Origin: Streptomyces djakartensis
Lineage (GTDB): Bacteria > Actinomycetota > Actinomycetes > Streptomycetales > Streptomycetaceae
Direction of reading: 5' to 3'
Length of the DNA stretch: 64,000 nucleotides
Assembly: GCF_014651075.1 (NCBI RefSeq)
Contig: NZ_BMWE01000004.1
Span: forward strand, 186,001-250,000
Made by a program: the position numbers and the translations under genes. Under the pieces are notes generated by a model. The model was not told the origin of the DNA. It saw only the letters and a program-made list of their open reading frames with translations, and ran no database searches. Positions 25,297 to 34,477 of this stretch are shown one piece after another. Numbering within the stretch: position 1 is the first letter of the stretch; the number at the start of each line of letters is the position of its first letter.

Positions 25297-26541
25297 TCAC
25301 GCTGCCAACTGTTGCAGGTGCCAGGCGAGTTCGTTCTCCCGGCTGGGAAGCAGCGTTGCGATGTCCCGCGCGCGTGCTCTGCCCATGGTGTTCGGCCGGG
25401 CCTCCGCTGCGGCTGCGAATTGATGCGACACGTAGACACCTTGTTCGATGTCTCCCCCACGCAGCAGTGCTGAGGCCAGGTCGCCCAATACCACGACCCC
25501 TGAGGCGGGTAGCTCATCACCGAGGCGGTTTACGGCGTTGTCGGCGGTCTCCGTCAACTCCTGCCGCCTGAGCTGCCCGTATACCGACAACGACAGAGAG
25601 TCGAGGCGGTACGGGGTCATGAAGCGCACCCATGCTTGCTCGGTGGTGTGGTCTGCGAAGTCGTACACGGCCTGGGCACGCTCCAAGGCCCGCAGCGCGC
25701 CTATGTCATCGCCGGCGGTAGCCGCTTCTTCCGCATAGCGGCCGTGGACCCAGGCAGCGGCGGCAGCGTTACCAGGGCCTCGTACATCTTGGGCAGCCTG
25801 GGCCAGGAGCTTCATAGCCTTTTCTGGCGTGGCAGCCCCGTAGCTGGCGTAGGCCAGAGCCAAGGCCCTCAACGGGGGGTGTCCGGCGGCCTCGGCACAC
25901 TCGCTCGTGACCCCGTAGTAGGCCCGCGCCCTTTCGGAGTCGCCCAGATCCCAGGCCACCCAACCTGCCAGGGCGGCCGTCTCACCAGCAGCAATGGTCA
26001 CAGCACGCTCGCTCTCGCCGACGCGGGGCAGAACGGCAGTGATGGCGTCAAGATGTGCCTCAACCCTGCTCTGAAGCTGACGGGCTGTGAGGTGATGCTC
26101 GCTCACATGGAGGTCGGCGGCGTGACCGGTGAGAGCCTCCACCCCCGCTGAATCGAGCTTCGTTCCTCGTTTGAGGGCGTGCGCGAGGCGCCCCCACGGC
26201 TCGGCGGCAGCAGCCGCGCCGAGAACGGCGCCACCAATCAGTGTCCTGCGGTTCACGTCGTCCAGGTCCTCCCCTTCACGGCGGCGTCCCTTCCTCCGCC
26301 GGGCGCGGGCGGCTGCTGCCTCCCGCTGTAACTGTTCAGGGGGTAAGCCGCAGGCCGTCGCAATATGCGCGACCGTGTGGTTGGTCGGGATGTTCTGCCC
26401 GTGTTCGTACCGGTTGATTTCGCGGCGGGTCATGGTTTCCCGGCCGGAGACAGCGTTGATGGCCTCTGCTTGTTCCTCCTGTGTGCGTCCTGCTTCCTTA
26501 CGCAGTCGGAGAAGCAGCTCAGCGAACGGATCTGCTGGCAT
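25297..26541 (-). CDS. XRE-family regulator with TPR-like C-terminal part
   Basis: 414 residues from ATG 26541 (the frame is open further but runs into the divergent gene). N-terminal HTH_XRE: FAELLLRLRKEAGRTQEEQAEAINAVSG and REINRYEHGQNIPTNHTVAHIATACGL. After a basic linker (RARRRKGRRR) a TAT-like segment NRRTLIGGAVLGAAAAA follows, then repeated helical pairs rich in Ala that fit TPR-type ligand sensing (DSERARAYYGVTSECAEAAGHPP). This is a common Streptomyces regulator layout, usually paired with an ATP-binding protein, as with the divergent neighbour here. It probably controls the inserted cluster and itself through repeats at 26598-26636. Confidence 0.85.
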   Translation of the reverse strand: MPADPFAELLLRLRKEAGRTQEEQAEAINAVSGRETMTRREINRYEHGQNIPTNHTVAHIATACGLPPEQLQREAAAARARRRKGRRREGEDLDDVNRRTLIGGAVLGAAAAAEPWGRLAHALKRGTKLDSAGVEALTGHAADLHVSEHHLTARQLQSRVEAHLDAITAVLPRVGESERAVTIAAGETAALAGWVAWDLGDSERARAYYGVTSECAEAAGHPPLRALALAYASYGAATPEKAMKLLAQAAQDVRGPGNAAAAAWVHGRYAEEAATAGDDIGALRALERAQAVYDFADHTTEQAWVRFMTPYRLDSLSLSVYGQLRRQELTETADNAVNRLGDELPASGVVVLGDLASALLRGGDIEQGVYVSHQFAAAAEARPNTMGRARARDIATLLPSRENELAWHLQQLAA

Positions 26542-26597
26542 GAGTGTGACCTCTGTTGGTGGACTGGGCCAATCATGGCGCGAGATCCCCCCGCTGG

Positions 26598-26636
26598 TTT
26601 CCCCCTTGACGGGATTTTCCCCCTCTAGTTTCCCCT
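26598..26636. repeat. three direct repeats TTTCCCC(C)T between divergent regulator genes
   Basis: TTTCCCCCT at 26598-26606 and 26616-26624, TTTCCCCT at 26629-26636, in the 129 bases between the XRE gene and the HATPase gene. Spacing 18 and 13. Candidate operator for the XRE regulator. Confidence 0.5.
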
Positions 26637-26670
26637 GGCAGGCTGTCCGGGCGCGCGGTGCGATAGGTCC

Positions 26671-27261
26671 ATGACCACGTTCCGCAAGGCGCCCACCTAC
26701 GAGGACCGCCGGGGGTGTTGCTCTCAACGCCTTCCGGCTGGATCGGCACAGGCAGCCATCCGTGACTTCGAGGTGACCTTCGCTCCAGCCGACGAGCGCG
26801 TTTGGCATATGCGTCGGATCACCGCAGCGCACCTGCGCCATTGGGACCTGACGGCACTTAGCGACACGGCAATTCTCGCCGTTTCGGAACTGGTCACCAA
26901 TGCCGTGCGGCACTGCCGAGGCGAGGCGATCGCGGTTCGGGTCGTGATCTTGGCAGAGGAATTGCGTATCGAGGTTACTGACGGAAACCCCGCTCCGGCC
27001 CGACGACGCAAGGTAGGCCTTGACGCCGAGAGTGGCCGGGGGTTGCTGCTCGTTGCCACCCTGGCAAAGGAGTGGGGCGTTAGCCCCGACGGCACGATGA
27101 CGTGGTGCTCCCTCGCCATCCCCTCCCCGGACGCACGCTGCGCTGAAACGCAGTTGGCCACCAGCGCCGATTCGGGAGGGTGTCGAGCAACTGACCTTGA
27201 TGAGCTGCCGGTTTCTGCCCTGGCGGTTGACCAGACGTTCCTCCCCATCGGGACCCCCTGA
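26671..27261 (+). CDS. HATPase-type ATP-binding protein (RsbW/SpoIIAB-like)
   Basis: 196 residues, ATG 26671. HATPase_c_2 motifs: N-box LAVSELVTNAVRHC, G1 box IEVTDGNPAPARRR and GLDAESGRGLLLVATLAKEWGV with the GRGL lid. Streptomyces has dozens of these single-domain kinases related to anti-sigma factors RsbW/SpoIIAB. They are often encoded beside XRE or DUF397 regulators, as here, divergent from the XRE gene. The C-terminal 40 residues are low-complexity. Target unknown; I infer it acts with the XRE protein. Confidence 0.85.
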   Translation: MTTFRKAPTYEDRRGCCSQRLPAGSAQAAIRDFEVTFAPADERVWHMRRITAAHLRHWDLTALSDTAILAVSELVTNAVRHCRGEAIAVRVVILAEELRIEVTDGNPAPARRRKVGLDAESGRGLLLVATLAKEWGVSPDGTMTWCSLAIPSPDARCAETQLATSADSGGCRATDLDELPVSALAVDQTFLPIGTP

Positions 27262-27415
27262 GCAGCCGCCGGTCCGCAGTTGCCTACCCAAGGTCTGTGC
27301 CCGATTGCCGCCCCGCGGTCCTCCGACCCCCACACGAGGCCTCCATGCCCCTCTTACGTGTTCAAGGCCGGCCTACCCCTTGCCACCGTCCCCACAACGT
27401 CGGGCGGGTGCTCCA

Positions 27416-28402
27416 GTGACGGATACTGACATGCCCCTGACCCCGCATCCGGCGGGTTACGACGAAGACTTGCGCCTAGCCCTCGAAGACCTCCTGCTCG
27501 ATCGGTGGCTGTCCACCAAGGCTCTGCTCGCCAACACCCTCAGCTGGGCGCTGCGCACGTCCCGCAGTCAAGTCTTGGCGGCCGGCGCGGCGAAAGGTGA
27601 CGCCATCGCGGCCTGGTGCGCGGAGGAGCCCGGAGACGCGAACGCCATGATGATGCGGGCCCGCGTCATGACTCACCGGGTTCTCGCTGCTCGCCACAGC
27701 ACGGCAGACAGTCACACGCTGCTCCTCAGGGTCAGCGCCGCACGAGTGGCATGTGAGGACGCTGCTCGCCGCTGGCCAGCGGACCCCGTGCCCTGGGTGT
27801 GCCTGCTGGCCCTCTCCCAGTTGGACGTCGACCCGAGGAACTGGCATCAGGTCGATCACTGGGCGAATCCGCCAGAGGCCATGCTGCCGCGGGGGCCCTG
27901 GCCGCTGCTTTGGCAGGTAGACCGGCGGGACTGGCCCAACAGGGAGGCGTATCACCGGATGCTCCAGTGCTTGCAGGCCCGCGGCACTGGATCCGTGGAC
28001 TTCACACGGTGGGTTTCATCCCAGGCGAGGCCGGGGTCCGTGCAGCTGACCTTGCCCCTGTACGCCTGGGTCGAGGAGTACCGGTCTCGGATGGCGAGCA
28101 GGCAGGTCGCCAGCACGCTCGGGTTCTGGGACAACGAGCAGGTCCGGCACTACGTCGAGCGGGCGAGAGATGGCTGGTTCGCTCACGTCACCGACATGAG
28201 CACCTGCTCCCTGCTGGACCTGAACTATCTGGCCTACACGCTGACTGCCTGTGGTCTGCCCGGCGCGGCAGAGGTGTTCACGGCGATCGGCCCCTTCGCC
28301 ACGCCCGCGCCCTGGCAGCACGTCAGCGAAAGCCGGTGGTGGCAGGACGACTTCCTCCAAGCGCGCAACTACGCGATGAAGCGCGAGCGGAACCGCAGAT
28401 GA
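27416..28402 (+). CDS. Unknown protein, first gene of the permease/ligase operon
   Basis: 328 residues from GTG 27416 (ATG 27431 is also possible; no strong ribosome site). Helical, Trp-rich: VNRAW-like repeats are absent, but segments such as RVACEDAARRWPADPVPWVCLLALSQ and PWPLLWQVDRRDWPNREAYHRMLQCL look like TPR-style helices. I do not recognise a family and give no function. It overlaps the frame of the permease leader by ATGA at 28399 and so is in the same transcript. Confidence 0.65.
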   Translation: MTDTDMPLTPHPAGYDEDLRLALEDLLLDRWLSTKALLANTLSWALRTSRSQVLAAGAAKGDAIAAWCAEEPGDANAMMMRARVMTHRVLAARHSTADSHTLLLRVSAARVACEDAARRWPADPVPWVCLLALSQLDVDPRNWHQVDHWANPPEAMLPRGPWPLLWQVDRRDWPNREAYHRMLQCLQARGTGSVDFTRWVSSQARPGSVQLTLPLYAWVEEYRSRMASRQVASTLGFWDNEQVRHYVERARDGWFAHVTDMSTCSLLDLNYLAYTLTACGLPGAAEVFTAIGPFATPAPWQHVSESRWWQDDFLQARNYAMKRERNRR

Positions 28403-28476
28403 GAAGCCGCGCACCCCCGCCCCGAGCCCTCAGCGCCACCCCGTCCCTCACCCCTTCGATCCAGAGGATTCTTTCG

Positions 28477-29988
28477 GTGTCTCCGAGAAGTGCCGCCCAC
28501 CGGCTGGTTGACGACGATGCTGTCCTGGCCGGGCTCGGCTACCAGACCGTACTGGCACGCCGCATGGGCCCGTTCGGCAACTTCGCGATCTCCTTCTCCG
28601 TCATCAGCATCCTGTCCGGCTGCATGACTCTCTACGGCTTCGGCCTGAGCACCGGCGGACCGGCCGTGATCATGTGGGGCTGGGTCGGCGTCGGCCTGAT
28701 GGTCCTGCTGCTCGGCCTGTCGCTGGCCGAGGTCACCTCCGCCTACCCCACCTCCGGCGGCCTTTACTACATGGCCCACCGCCTCGGCGGACCCCGCTGG
28801 GCCTGGGTGACCGGCTGGCTGAACCTGCTCGGGCTGCTCGGCGCCATCGCAGGGATCGACTACGGCGCCGCCACGTTCGTCGGTGCGTTCGCCAACCTCC
28901 AGTGGGGCTTCACGCCAACACCGGAGAAGACCATGATGATCTTCGCTGGGATCCTGCTGCTGCACGCCCTGTTGAACGTGGCCGGCGTCCGCCTGGTCAG
29001 CCTCCTCAACTCCGTCTCGGTGTGGTGGCACCTCATCGGCGTCGCGGTCATCGTCGGCTGCCTGACCCTCGCCCCGGCCGATCACCAGAGCGCCGACTTC
29101 GTCTTCACCACGTTCAACAACGACACCGGTTTCAGCAACGGCCTGTACGTGACCGCACTCGGGCTGCTTCTGGCGCAGTACACCTTCTGTGGCTACGACG
29201 CCTCCTCCCACCTGTCCGAGGAGACCACGCACGCCCAGATATCCGCGCCGAGGGGCATCGTCCGCTCGATCTGGGTCTCGTGGATCGCCGGGTTCGTCCT
29301 GCTGGCCGGCCTCACCTGGTCAATCCAGGACTACGCGGGCACGCAGAAAAGCGCCACCGGAGTGCCGCCTGCGCAGATCTTCGAAGACGTCCTCGGGCTT
29401 TCCGGCGCCAAGGCCCTGCTGCTGATCGTGATCGTGGCCCAACTGTTCTGTGGCAACGCCGAGACCGCCGCTGCCTCCCGCATGGTGTTCGCCTTCTCCC
29501 GTGACGGGGCGGTTCCGTTCGCCGCCACCTGGCGTCGCGTTAGCACCCGCACCAAGACGCCGGTTGCAGCCGTGTGGCTGTCGGTGGGAGTCGCGCTCGT
29601 CCTGGCTGCACCGTCGCTGTACTCGCCGACCGCGTACGCAGCGGTCACAGCCATCAACGTCATTGGCATCACCCCCGCCTACGCCATCCCCGTCTACCTG
29701 CGGCTGCGCGCGGGGGATCACTTCCGGCCCGGACCGTGGAACCTCGGCCGGTGGAGCAGGCCCATCGGCTGGACGGCCGTGACCTGGGTCGGCTTCGTCA
29801 CCGTCCTGTTCTGCCTGCCGCAGGTGGCCCCGATCACCACCGCGTCGTTCAACTACGCCGGCGTCGCTCTCATCGCCGTGCTCACGCTGGCTTGGATCCT
29901 GTGGATCACCCAGGGACGCCGCAACTACCGAATCCCGACCCTGGGCAACACCGCCACGCACGCTTCCCTCGCGGAGGACATGGTCTGA
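28477..29988 (+). CDS. APC-family amino acid / amine permease
   Basis: 503 residues from GTG 28477, 8 bases after AGAGGA; an ATG at 28399 would add 26 Pro/Ser-rich residues. About 12 hydrophobic segments. APC features: GPFGNFAISFSVISILSG near the start and EVTSAYPTSGGLYYMAHRLGGPRWAWVTGWLNLLG (consensus of TM2-3), GYDASSHLSEETTHA in the cytosolic loop. The GABA/choline-permease-like subgroup fits best. Located in the membrane, it would import an amino acid or amine. Its stop overlaps the start of the GS-like ligase (TGATG), implying the ligase acts on the imported substrate. Confidence 0.88.
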   Translation: MSPRSAAHRLVDDDAVLAGLGYQTVLARRMGPFGNFAISFSVISILSGCMTLYGFGLSTGGPAVIMWGWVGVGLMVLLLGLSLAEVTSAYPTSGGLYYMAHRLGGPRWAWVTGWLNLLGLLGAIAGIDYGAATFVGAFANLQWGFTPTPEKTMMIFAGILLLHALLNVAGVRLVSLLNSVSVWWHLIGVAVIVGCLTLAPADHQSADFVFTTFNNDTGFSNGLYVTALGLLLAQYTFCGYDASSHLSEETTHAQISAPRGIVRSIWVSWIAGFVLLAGLTWSIQDYAGTQKSATGVPPAQIFEDVLGLSGAKALLLIVIVAQLFCGNAETAAASRMVFAFSRDGAVPFAATWRRVSTRTKTPVAAVWLSVGVALVLAAPSLYSPTAYAAVTAINVIGITPAYAIPVYLRLRAGDHFRPGPWNLGRWSRPIGWTAVTWVGFVTVLFCLPQVAPITTASFNYAGVALIAVLTLAWILWITQGRRNYRIPTLGNTATHASLAEDMV

Positions 29989-31358
29989 TGAACAGCCATC
30001 ACACTGACCCGGAACACGAACTGTCCCGGCTCGCCGGTCTCATCTCCGCCGAGGACTTCCGGGCCGCAGTCGAGCGCGAAGACATCACCACCGTCATGGT
30101 CTGCCTGCCCGACATGATGGGGCGCCTCAAGGGCAAGCGGCTCAACGCCTTCACCTTCCTTGACCGGACCGCCAAAGAGACCACGGTGTCGGAGGCCTGC
30201 GCCTACATCCTGGCCACCAACGTCAGCATGGACCCCCTTGGCGGCTTCGACCTCACGGGTTGGGACAAAGGCTTCCAGGACCTCGGCATGGTCGCTGACC
30301 TGAGCACGCTGCGTGTCCTGCCCTACATGCCTGGCCTCGCGCTGGTGCACTGCGATGCCGTCCAGCCCGACGGGACGCCCGTTCAGATCGCTCCGCGCCG
30401 CATGCTCCGCACGCAGCTCAATCGGCTGGAAGATCTCGGCTTCGAGGCGCGTGTGGGGCTGGAGAGCGAGTTCGTTCTCTGCGACGGCTTTCAGCCCGTA
30501 GTGCCGCACAACCTCGACTATGCCCTCAACCTTCCGCCGACGCTCAGCGACTTCCTCCGATATCTGGAAGACGCTCTACCCGAGGCCGGTGTGCCGATCG
30601 AGGCGACCAAGACAGAGGGCGCTCCCGGCCAGGTGGAGATCACCTTCCCCTACGGCCCGGCGCTGGAAGCATGCGACGCCTACACCGTCTACAAGCAGAC
30701 CGTGCAGCACCTGGCCAGACGCCAGGCCCTGACGGCGACGTTCATGAGCGCACCGTTCACCGGCGTGGGCAGCGGACTGCACCTGCACCTGTCCCTCTGG
30801 AAGGACGGCGCGCCAGCCTTCGCAACAGCCCCCGGCGAGGAACTGCCCGAGACGATGCGCCACAGCATCGCCGGACTGCTCTCCGGAATGCCGCACCTCG
30901 CCCCGCTGTACGCGCCCAACCCAAACTCCTACAAGCGGTACGCGACGGCGCACTCCTTCGCACCCCAGTACATGAACTGGGGGCACGACAACCGCGGGTG
31001 CGCAGTCCGCGTCACCGGACACGGCGAGGGCACGCACCTGGAGATCCGCCTGCCCGGAGCCGACGCCAATCCCTACCTCGCGCTGACCGCCTCACTCGCC
31101 GGGATCGTGCACGGCCTGGCCGAGAAGCTGACGCCACCCGCTCCCTGCGTGGGCGACGCCTACGCAGACCGGCAGTCGCCCCGCGTCCGACGTGACCTCG
31201 CCGAGGCAGTGGCGTACTTCGACGGCAGCAACTTCGCGACGAGCGCGCTCGGAGCCGCGGTGGTGCATCACTACGCCATCGCGGCCGAGGTCGAACTCGC
31301 CGAGCACCGCCGACAAGTCACCGATGTCGAGCGGGAACGCGGATTCGACCGTGCCTGA
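29988..31358 (+). CDS. Glutamine-synthetase-like gamma-glutamyl ligase
   Basis: 456 residues. GS fold motifs: VGLESEFVLCDG (Glu metal ligands), EITFPYGPALEACD, GVGSGLHLHLSLWKDG (the H of the HxH region), PNSYKRY, NRGCAVRV, and HLEIRLPGADANPYLALTASLAGI. Length fits GS-I/III-like glutamate-amine ligases (PuuA, GlnA3/GlnA4 in Streptomyces) rather than the primary GlnA. It would make gamma-glutamyl amides from glutamate, ATP and an amine. Translational coupling to the permease gene supports an amine substrate. No adenylylation Tyr motif near the C-terminus was noticed. Confidence 0.88.
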   Translation: MNSHHTDPEHELSRLAGLISAEDFRAAVEREDITTVMVCLPDMMGRLKGKRLNAFTFLDRTAKETTVSEACAYILATNVSMDPLGGFDLTGWDKGFQDLGMVADLSTLRVLPYMPGLALVHCDAVQPDGTPVQIAPRRMLRTQLNRLEDLGFEARVGLESEFVLCDGFQPVVPHNLDYALNLPPTLSDFLRYLEDALPEAGVPIEATKTEGAPGQVEITFPYGPALEACDAYTVYKQTVQHLARRQALTATFMSAPFTGVGSGLHLHLSLWKDGAPAFATAPGEELPETMRHSIAGLLSGMPHLAPLYAPNPNSYKRYATAHSFAPQYMNWGHDNRGCAVRVTGHGEGTHLEIRLPGADANPYLALTASLAGIVHGLAEKLTPPAPCVGDAYADRQSPRVRRDLAEAVAYFDGSNFATSALGAAVVHHYAIAAEVELAEHRRQVTDVERERGFDRA

Positions 31359-31516
31359 GTGACCCCCGCTTTCGACGCGGCGCGCGTGGCGACGAGCGCC
31401 GCATAGACGGCCGCCCGGCGGACCACTGCAATGCCCCGCTCCGTCGGGCGGCACCGAACCCGGCACCAGCCAGACACGGCGGTGCACATGACCAATCCGC
31501 ACCTTCAGGGGATCTG

Positions 31517-32455
31517 ATGAATCAGGCTGCGAACGACGAGTTCACCGTCGTGTCGTGGAACGTCGAACACAACGGCACGGACGCTGACGGGTCCGACCAC
31601 CGCTGGCACCTGGCGATGGACATCCTCATGGGGCTAAGACCACATGTGCTGCTCCGGCAGGAGCTGACGCGCGCTGAGATGTACGGTCAGCGCATGGTCT
31701 GGGCGGAAGCCCGACGACTCGGCAACCACACTCCGTTCCTCGCCAGTGCCACCAAGGAGTCCGCCAACCCGACCGGCGTCTACGTCGACCGGGATCTCTG
31801 CGACCCGATCCAGTTTTTCGATCACCGCACCCTCATGTGGCACCCCGTGTGCAATCCGCTGGTGCAGCTCATGGACGCACCGACACCCCTGAGCCTCGCG
31901 TCGATCCATCTGTGCTCCTGGGACCCGACGACGCGGGCCCGGGAAGCGAAGCGGCTGACCGTACTGAGGCGGCCGGGTATGGAAGCCATATTCGGCGGCG
32001 ACTGCAACAGCGAACCGCACCGACAGGACGACGAGACGGCGGACCCCACGGACTGGAGCCAGGTCGAGGACCGGGCGCTGTTCCAGGCCCGGACGATCGA
32101 GCTAGACGGCAGGCGCGTCACCGATACCGTGCCCGATGAGATCCTCGCCGGCGAGTACGACGGGCAGCCGCCCGTCTTCGTGGACCTGGCGCACTACGCC
32201 GCGACCGAACTCGGCCAGCAGGACGCCCTGACCGCGACAGCCTCCCTGTGGCGCAAGGACCAGGGGCCGAGGCGGCGAATCGACCGCATCTATGCGACAC
32301 CGCGGGTTGCCGAGGCCCTGACCCGGGTGGAGGTCATCGTCACCGACGAGGTGATCGAAGTCTCCGACCATGCGCCCGTCCTGGCCACGTTCAGTCGCTC
32401 CAAGCTGCGTCGCGCCCTGGACCGTGCGCCCGGCAAGGGGGCTGTCGCAGCATGA
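31517..32455 (+). CDS. Endonuclease/exonuclease/phosphatase-fold protein, copy 1
   Basis: 312 residues, ATG 31517 behind AGGGGATCTG. EEP superfamily motifs: FTVVSWNVEHN (Asn metal ligand), LLRQELT (QE), HLCSWD, AIFGGDCNSEP (GDxN), RIDRIYA, and VSDHAPVLATF (SDH). All catalytic positions look intact. The family covers DNases, inositol-phosphate and sphingomyelin phosphodiesterases; no secretion signal is visible, so a cytosolic role is likely. It overlaps its paralogue by ATGA. Confidence 0.85.
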   Translation: MNQAANDEFTVVSWNVEHNGTDADGSDHRWHLAMDILMGLRPHVLLRQELTRAEMYGQRMVWAEARRLGNHTPFLASATKESANPTGVYVDRDLCDPIQFFDHRTLMWHPVCNPLVQLMDAPTPLSLASIHLCSWDPTTRAREAKRLTVLRRPGMEAIFGGDCNSEPHRQDDETADPTDWSQVEDRALFQARTIELDGRRVTDTVPDEILAGEYDGQPPVFVDLAHYAATELGQQDALTATASLWRKDQGPRRRIDRIYATPRVAEALTRVEVIVTDEVIEVSDHAPVLATFSRSKLRRALDRAPGKGAVAA

Positions 32456-33363
32456 GCACTCAACTCACAGTGGTGTCCTGGAACTTCGAGAACAACGGCG
32501 GCGGTGACTCCGCGAAGCGTCTCCAGGCGCACGAGAGGCTGGTGTCCCTGAGCCCTCACCTCGTATTCCGTCAGGAAATGTGGGGTGCGGACGCCGACGG
32601 CAACGCGATCCTGTACGAGCTGGAGGGCATTCTCGGCCTGCGCGGCTGGCTGGGCCGAGACTCTCGCACGGCCATCTTCGCGGACCAACGCAGATTCCAG
32701 CCTGTGCGTGAGTGGTCGAAGACGGGCCCTATGTGGGTGCTGCCACCCACGGCCCTGACCATGCGCTACCTGCCCGCCGGGAGCGAGGCCATGCCGCTCT
32801 GCTTGGCCTCCTACCACCTCAACTACGCATCCGGCACCAACCGTCTCGCTGAGGCTGAGTGGCTGTCCACCTGGGCCGACAAGAAGTGGACCGCCCCGCA
32901 CGGCGAGATCGTAAGGATGCCGTGTCTCGCTGCCGGGGACACCAACAGCTATCCGGTCCCCGGCATCGAAGGCGACTGCGTGCTGCCGGTGCTGGAGGAC
33001 ATCAAGGACCGACCGCACCGCCTGCACCGCTCGTATGTGGGCCCGGACGGCACCCGAGTGATGGACACCCGCCCGGATGAGGCGCTGCGCACCGCTGGTT
33101 TGGAAGACGTGGCACGTCACTGGGCCGTCAGACACAACGACCCCACGGCGGTCTCGCGCACGGTCAACGGCTGCGAGACCCACGGCCCGGACTCCCGCGT
33201 CGACCGCGTCTACGCCACCACTGACCTGCTGACTGCGGTGACCGGTGTGGACGTGGTCGAGGTGCCCGAAGACGTGTCGGACCACCACATCGTCCGCGTC
33301 ACGCTCGACGGCGACAGCATCTCGGACGTCCTCAACCAGCAAGCCGCAGACGTCGCGGCTTGA
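32452..33363 (+). CDS. Endonuclease/exonuclease/phosphatase-fold protein, copy 2
   Basis: 303 residues, start overlapping the stop of copy 1. The same motifs: LTVVSWNFENN, VFRQEM, SYHLNY, LAAGDTNSYP (GDTN), RVDRVYA, VSDHHIVRVTL. The two proteins are clearly paralogous but diverged, for example in the length of the region between GDTN and RVDRVYA. An EEP pair expressed together may form a heterodimer or act on successive substrates (inference). Confidence 0.83.
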   Translation: MSTQLTVVSWNFENNGGGDSAKRLQAHERLVSLSPHLVFRQEMWGADADGNAILYELEGILGLRGWLGRDSRTAIFADQRRFQPVREWSKTGPMWVLPPTALTMRYLPAGSEAMPLCLASYHLNYASGTNRLAEAEWLSTWADKKWTAPHGEIVRMPCLAAGDTNSYPVPGIEGDCVLPVLEDIKDRPHRLHRSYVGPDGTRVMDTRPDEALRTAGLEDVARHWAVRHNDPTAVSRTVNGCETHGPDSRVDRVYATTDLLTAVTGVDVVEVPEDVSDHHIVRVTLDGDSISDVLNQQAADVAA

Positions 33364-33441
33364 TAGACGGCCGCGCTGATGAACTGGCTGATTTGAGCCG
33401 GATTCGACACCCCGAGACCCCAAGAGACAAGGAAGCTCCGC

Positions 33442-34344
33442 GTGTTTATCGACATCCCGAGCGAACTCGAAGCCGCTCTGATCGACCGCTCTCTCCCGCC
33501 CTGGGAACTGGACGGTTCGTTCCTGGCGCAGTCCACCATGGCGGAGTACCGGACGGAGCTGACGGCCACCCTGCGGTTCGAGGAGACCGCCGCGACGCTG
33601 CGCCACGCGCTGACCGGGGAGGGCGGTGGATACGCCGTGCTGCGCCTGGGGAACCTCGTTAAGGAGCTGGGGACCGACGACGGCCGGTTCCTGCGGCTGG
33701 TGACGGGCTTCGCGGCCGAGGTGGCGGTCCCCTTCTCGCCCTTCCCACGGTGGCCTCTGTGGAAGGACATTGGGGTCAAGGTCGACAAGGACCCCGGCAA
33801 GTCCAGCGGCATCGGGTACAACGCGTTCCACATGGACCTGGTGAACGGGACTCTGCCCCCGGACTACACCACGCTCTTGTGCGTTCGCCCCGACCCGCTC
33901 GGCGGTGGCCCCAGCATCCTCTCCGACGCCCACGCTGCGGTGGCGCGGCTGTCGGAGGACAGCCGCGCCCTGCTGGCCGAGTCGGCCTACCACTACGGGA
34001 CCTTCTTCGACCTGTTCGGCGTGGGCGAGGAGTACAAGCCGTTTCCGATACTGGACGGCTCCGACCCGGGCGAGGGGTTCGTCCGGTTCACCGCCAAGAT
34101 GCTGGAGAGGTCCGAGCTCGGCCAGGCGCACGCCGACGCCGCCAGGGAGCTCGCCGCGGAGCTCGTCCGGGGGCAGGTCTCCTTCATGCTTCAGCCCGGG
34201 GACTACCTCATCGTGAACCAGCGCCGCTTCCTGCACGGTCGGGAGGCGCTCCACAGCGGTCAGGAGACCGTCCCGGTCTCCGACCGGCGGCTGCTCCTCC
34301 AGTTGTTCCTGCGCGCGAGGGCCGGCGACGACTCGGTCGCGTAG
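33442..34344 (+). CDS. TauD/clavaminate-synthase-like Fe(II)/2-oxoglutarate dioxygenase
   Basis: 300 residues from GTG 33442 after AAGGAAGCTCCGC. The iron site fits HxD...H: YNAFHMDLVNGTLPPDYTTLLCVRPDPLGGGPSILSD gives His/Asp, and LIVNQRRFLHGREAL gives the distal His and the Arg for 2-oxoglutarate. The family hydroxylates or desaturates amino-acid-derived substrates, for example arginine or lysine, in natural-product pathways. It is the last gene of the plus-strand run beginning with the permease and likely tailors the cluster's product. Confidence 0.85.
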   Translation: MFIDIPSELEAALIDRSLPPWELDGSFLAQSTMAEYRTELTATLRFEETAATLRHALTGEGGGYAVLRLGNLVKELGTDDGRFLRLVTGFAAEVAVPFSPFPRWPLWKDIGVKVDKDPGKSSGIGYNAFHMDLVNGTLPPDYTTLLCVRPDPLGGGPSILSDAHAAVARLSEDSRALLAESAYHYGTFFDLFGVGEEYKPFPILDGSDPGEGFVRFTAKMLERSELGQAHADAARELAAELVRGQVSFMLQPGDYLIVNQRRFLHGREALHSGQETVPVSDRRLLLQLFLRARAGDDSVA

Positions 34345-34423
34345 CCGGCCGACAGCACCGGTGACCCACCGAGTCCCGCCCCCGGGTCCAGCCCCCGAGC
34401 ACGTGGCACGGCCACGGGGCGGG

Positions 34424-34435
34424 GCCCGATCGGGC
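34424..34435. terminator. palindrome between convergent TauD and GT2 genes
   Basis: GCCCGATCGGGC is a perfect 12-base palindrome flanked by G and C runs, midway between two convergent stops. Probable bidirectional terminator; no U-tract. Confidence 0.4.
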
Positions 34436-34477
34436 ACCCCCGGAAACGGTCGGGCAGCGGGCTCCCCGCGCACGGAC

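Noticed and set aside
27799..28476. Long N-terminal extension in the permease frame
   Set aside because: It lies in a second frame of the upstream gene, has Arg/Pro/Gly-rich shadow composition, and a good GTG with ribosome site exists at 28477.
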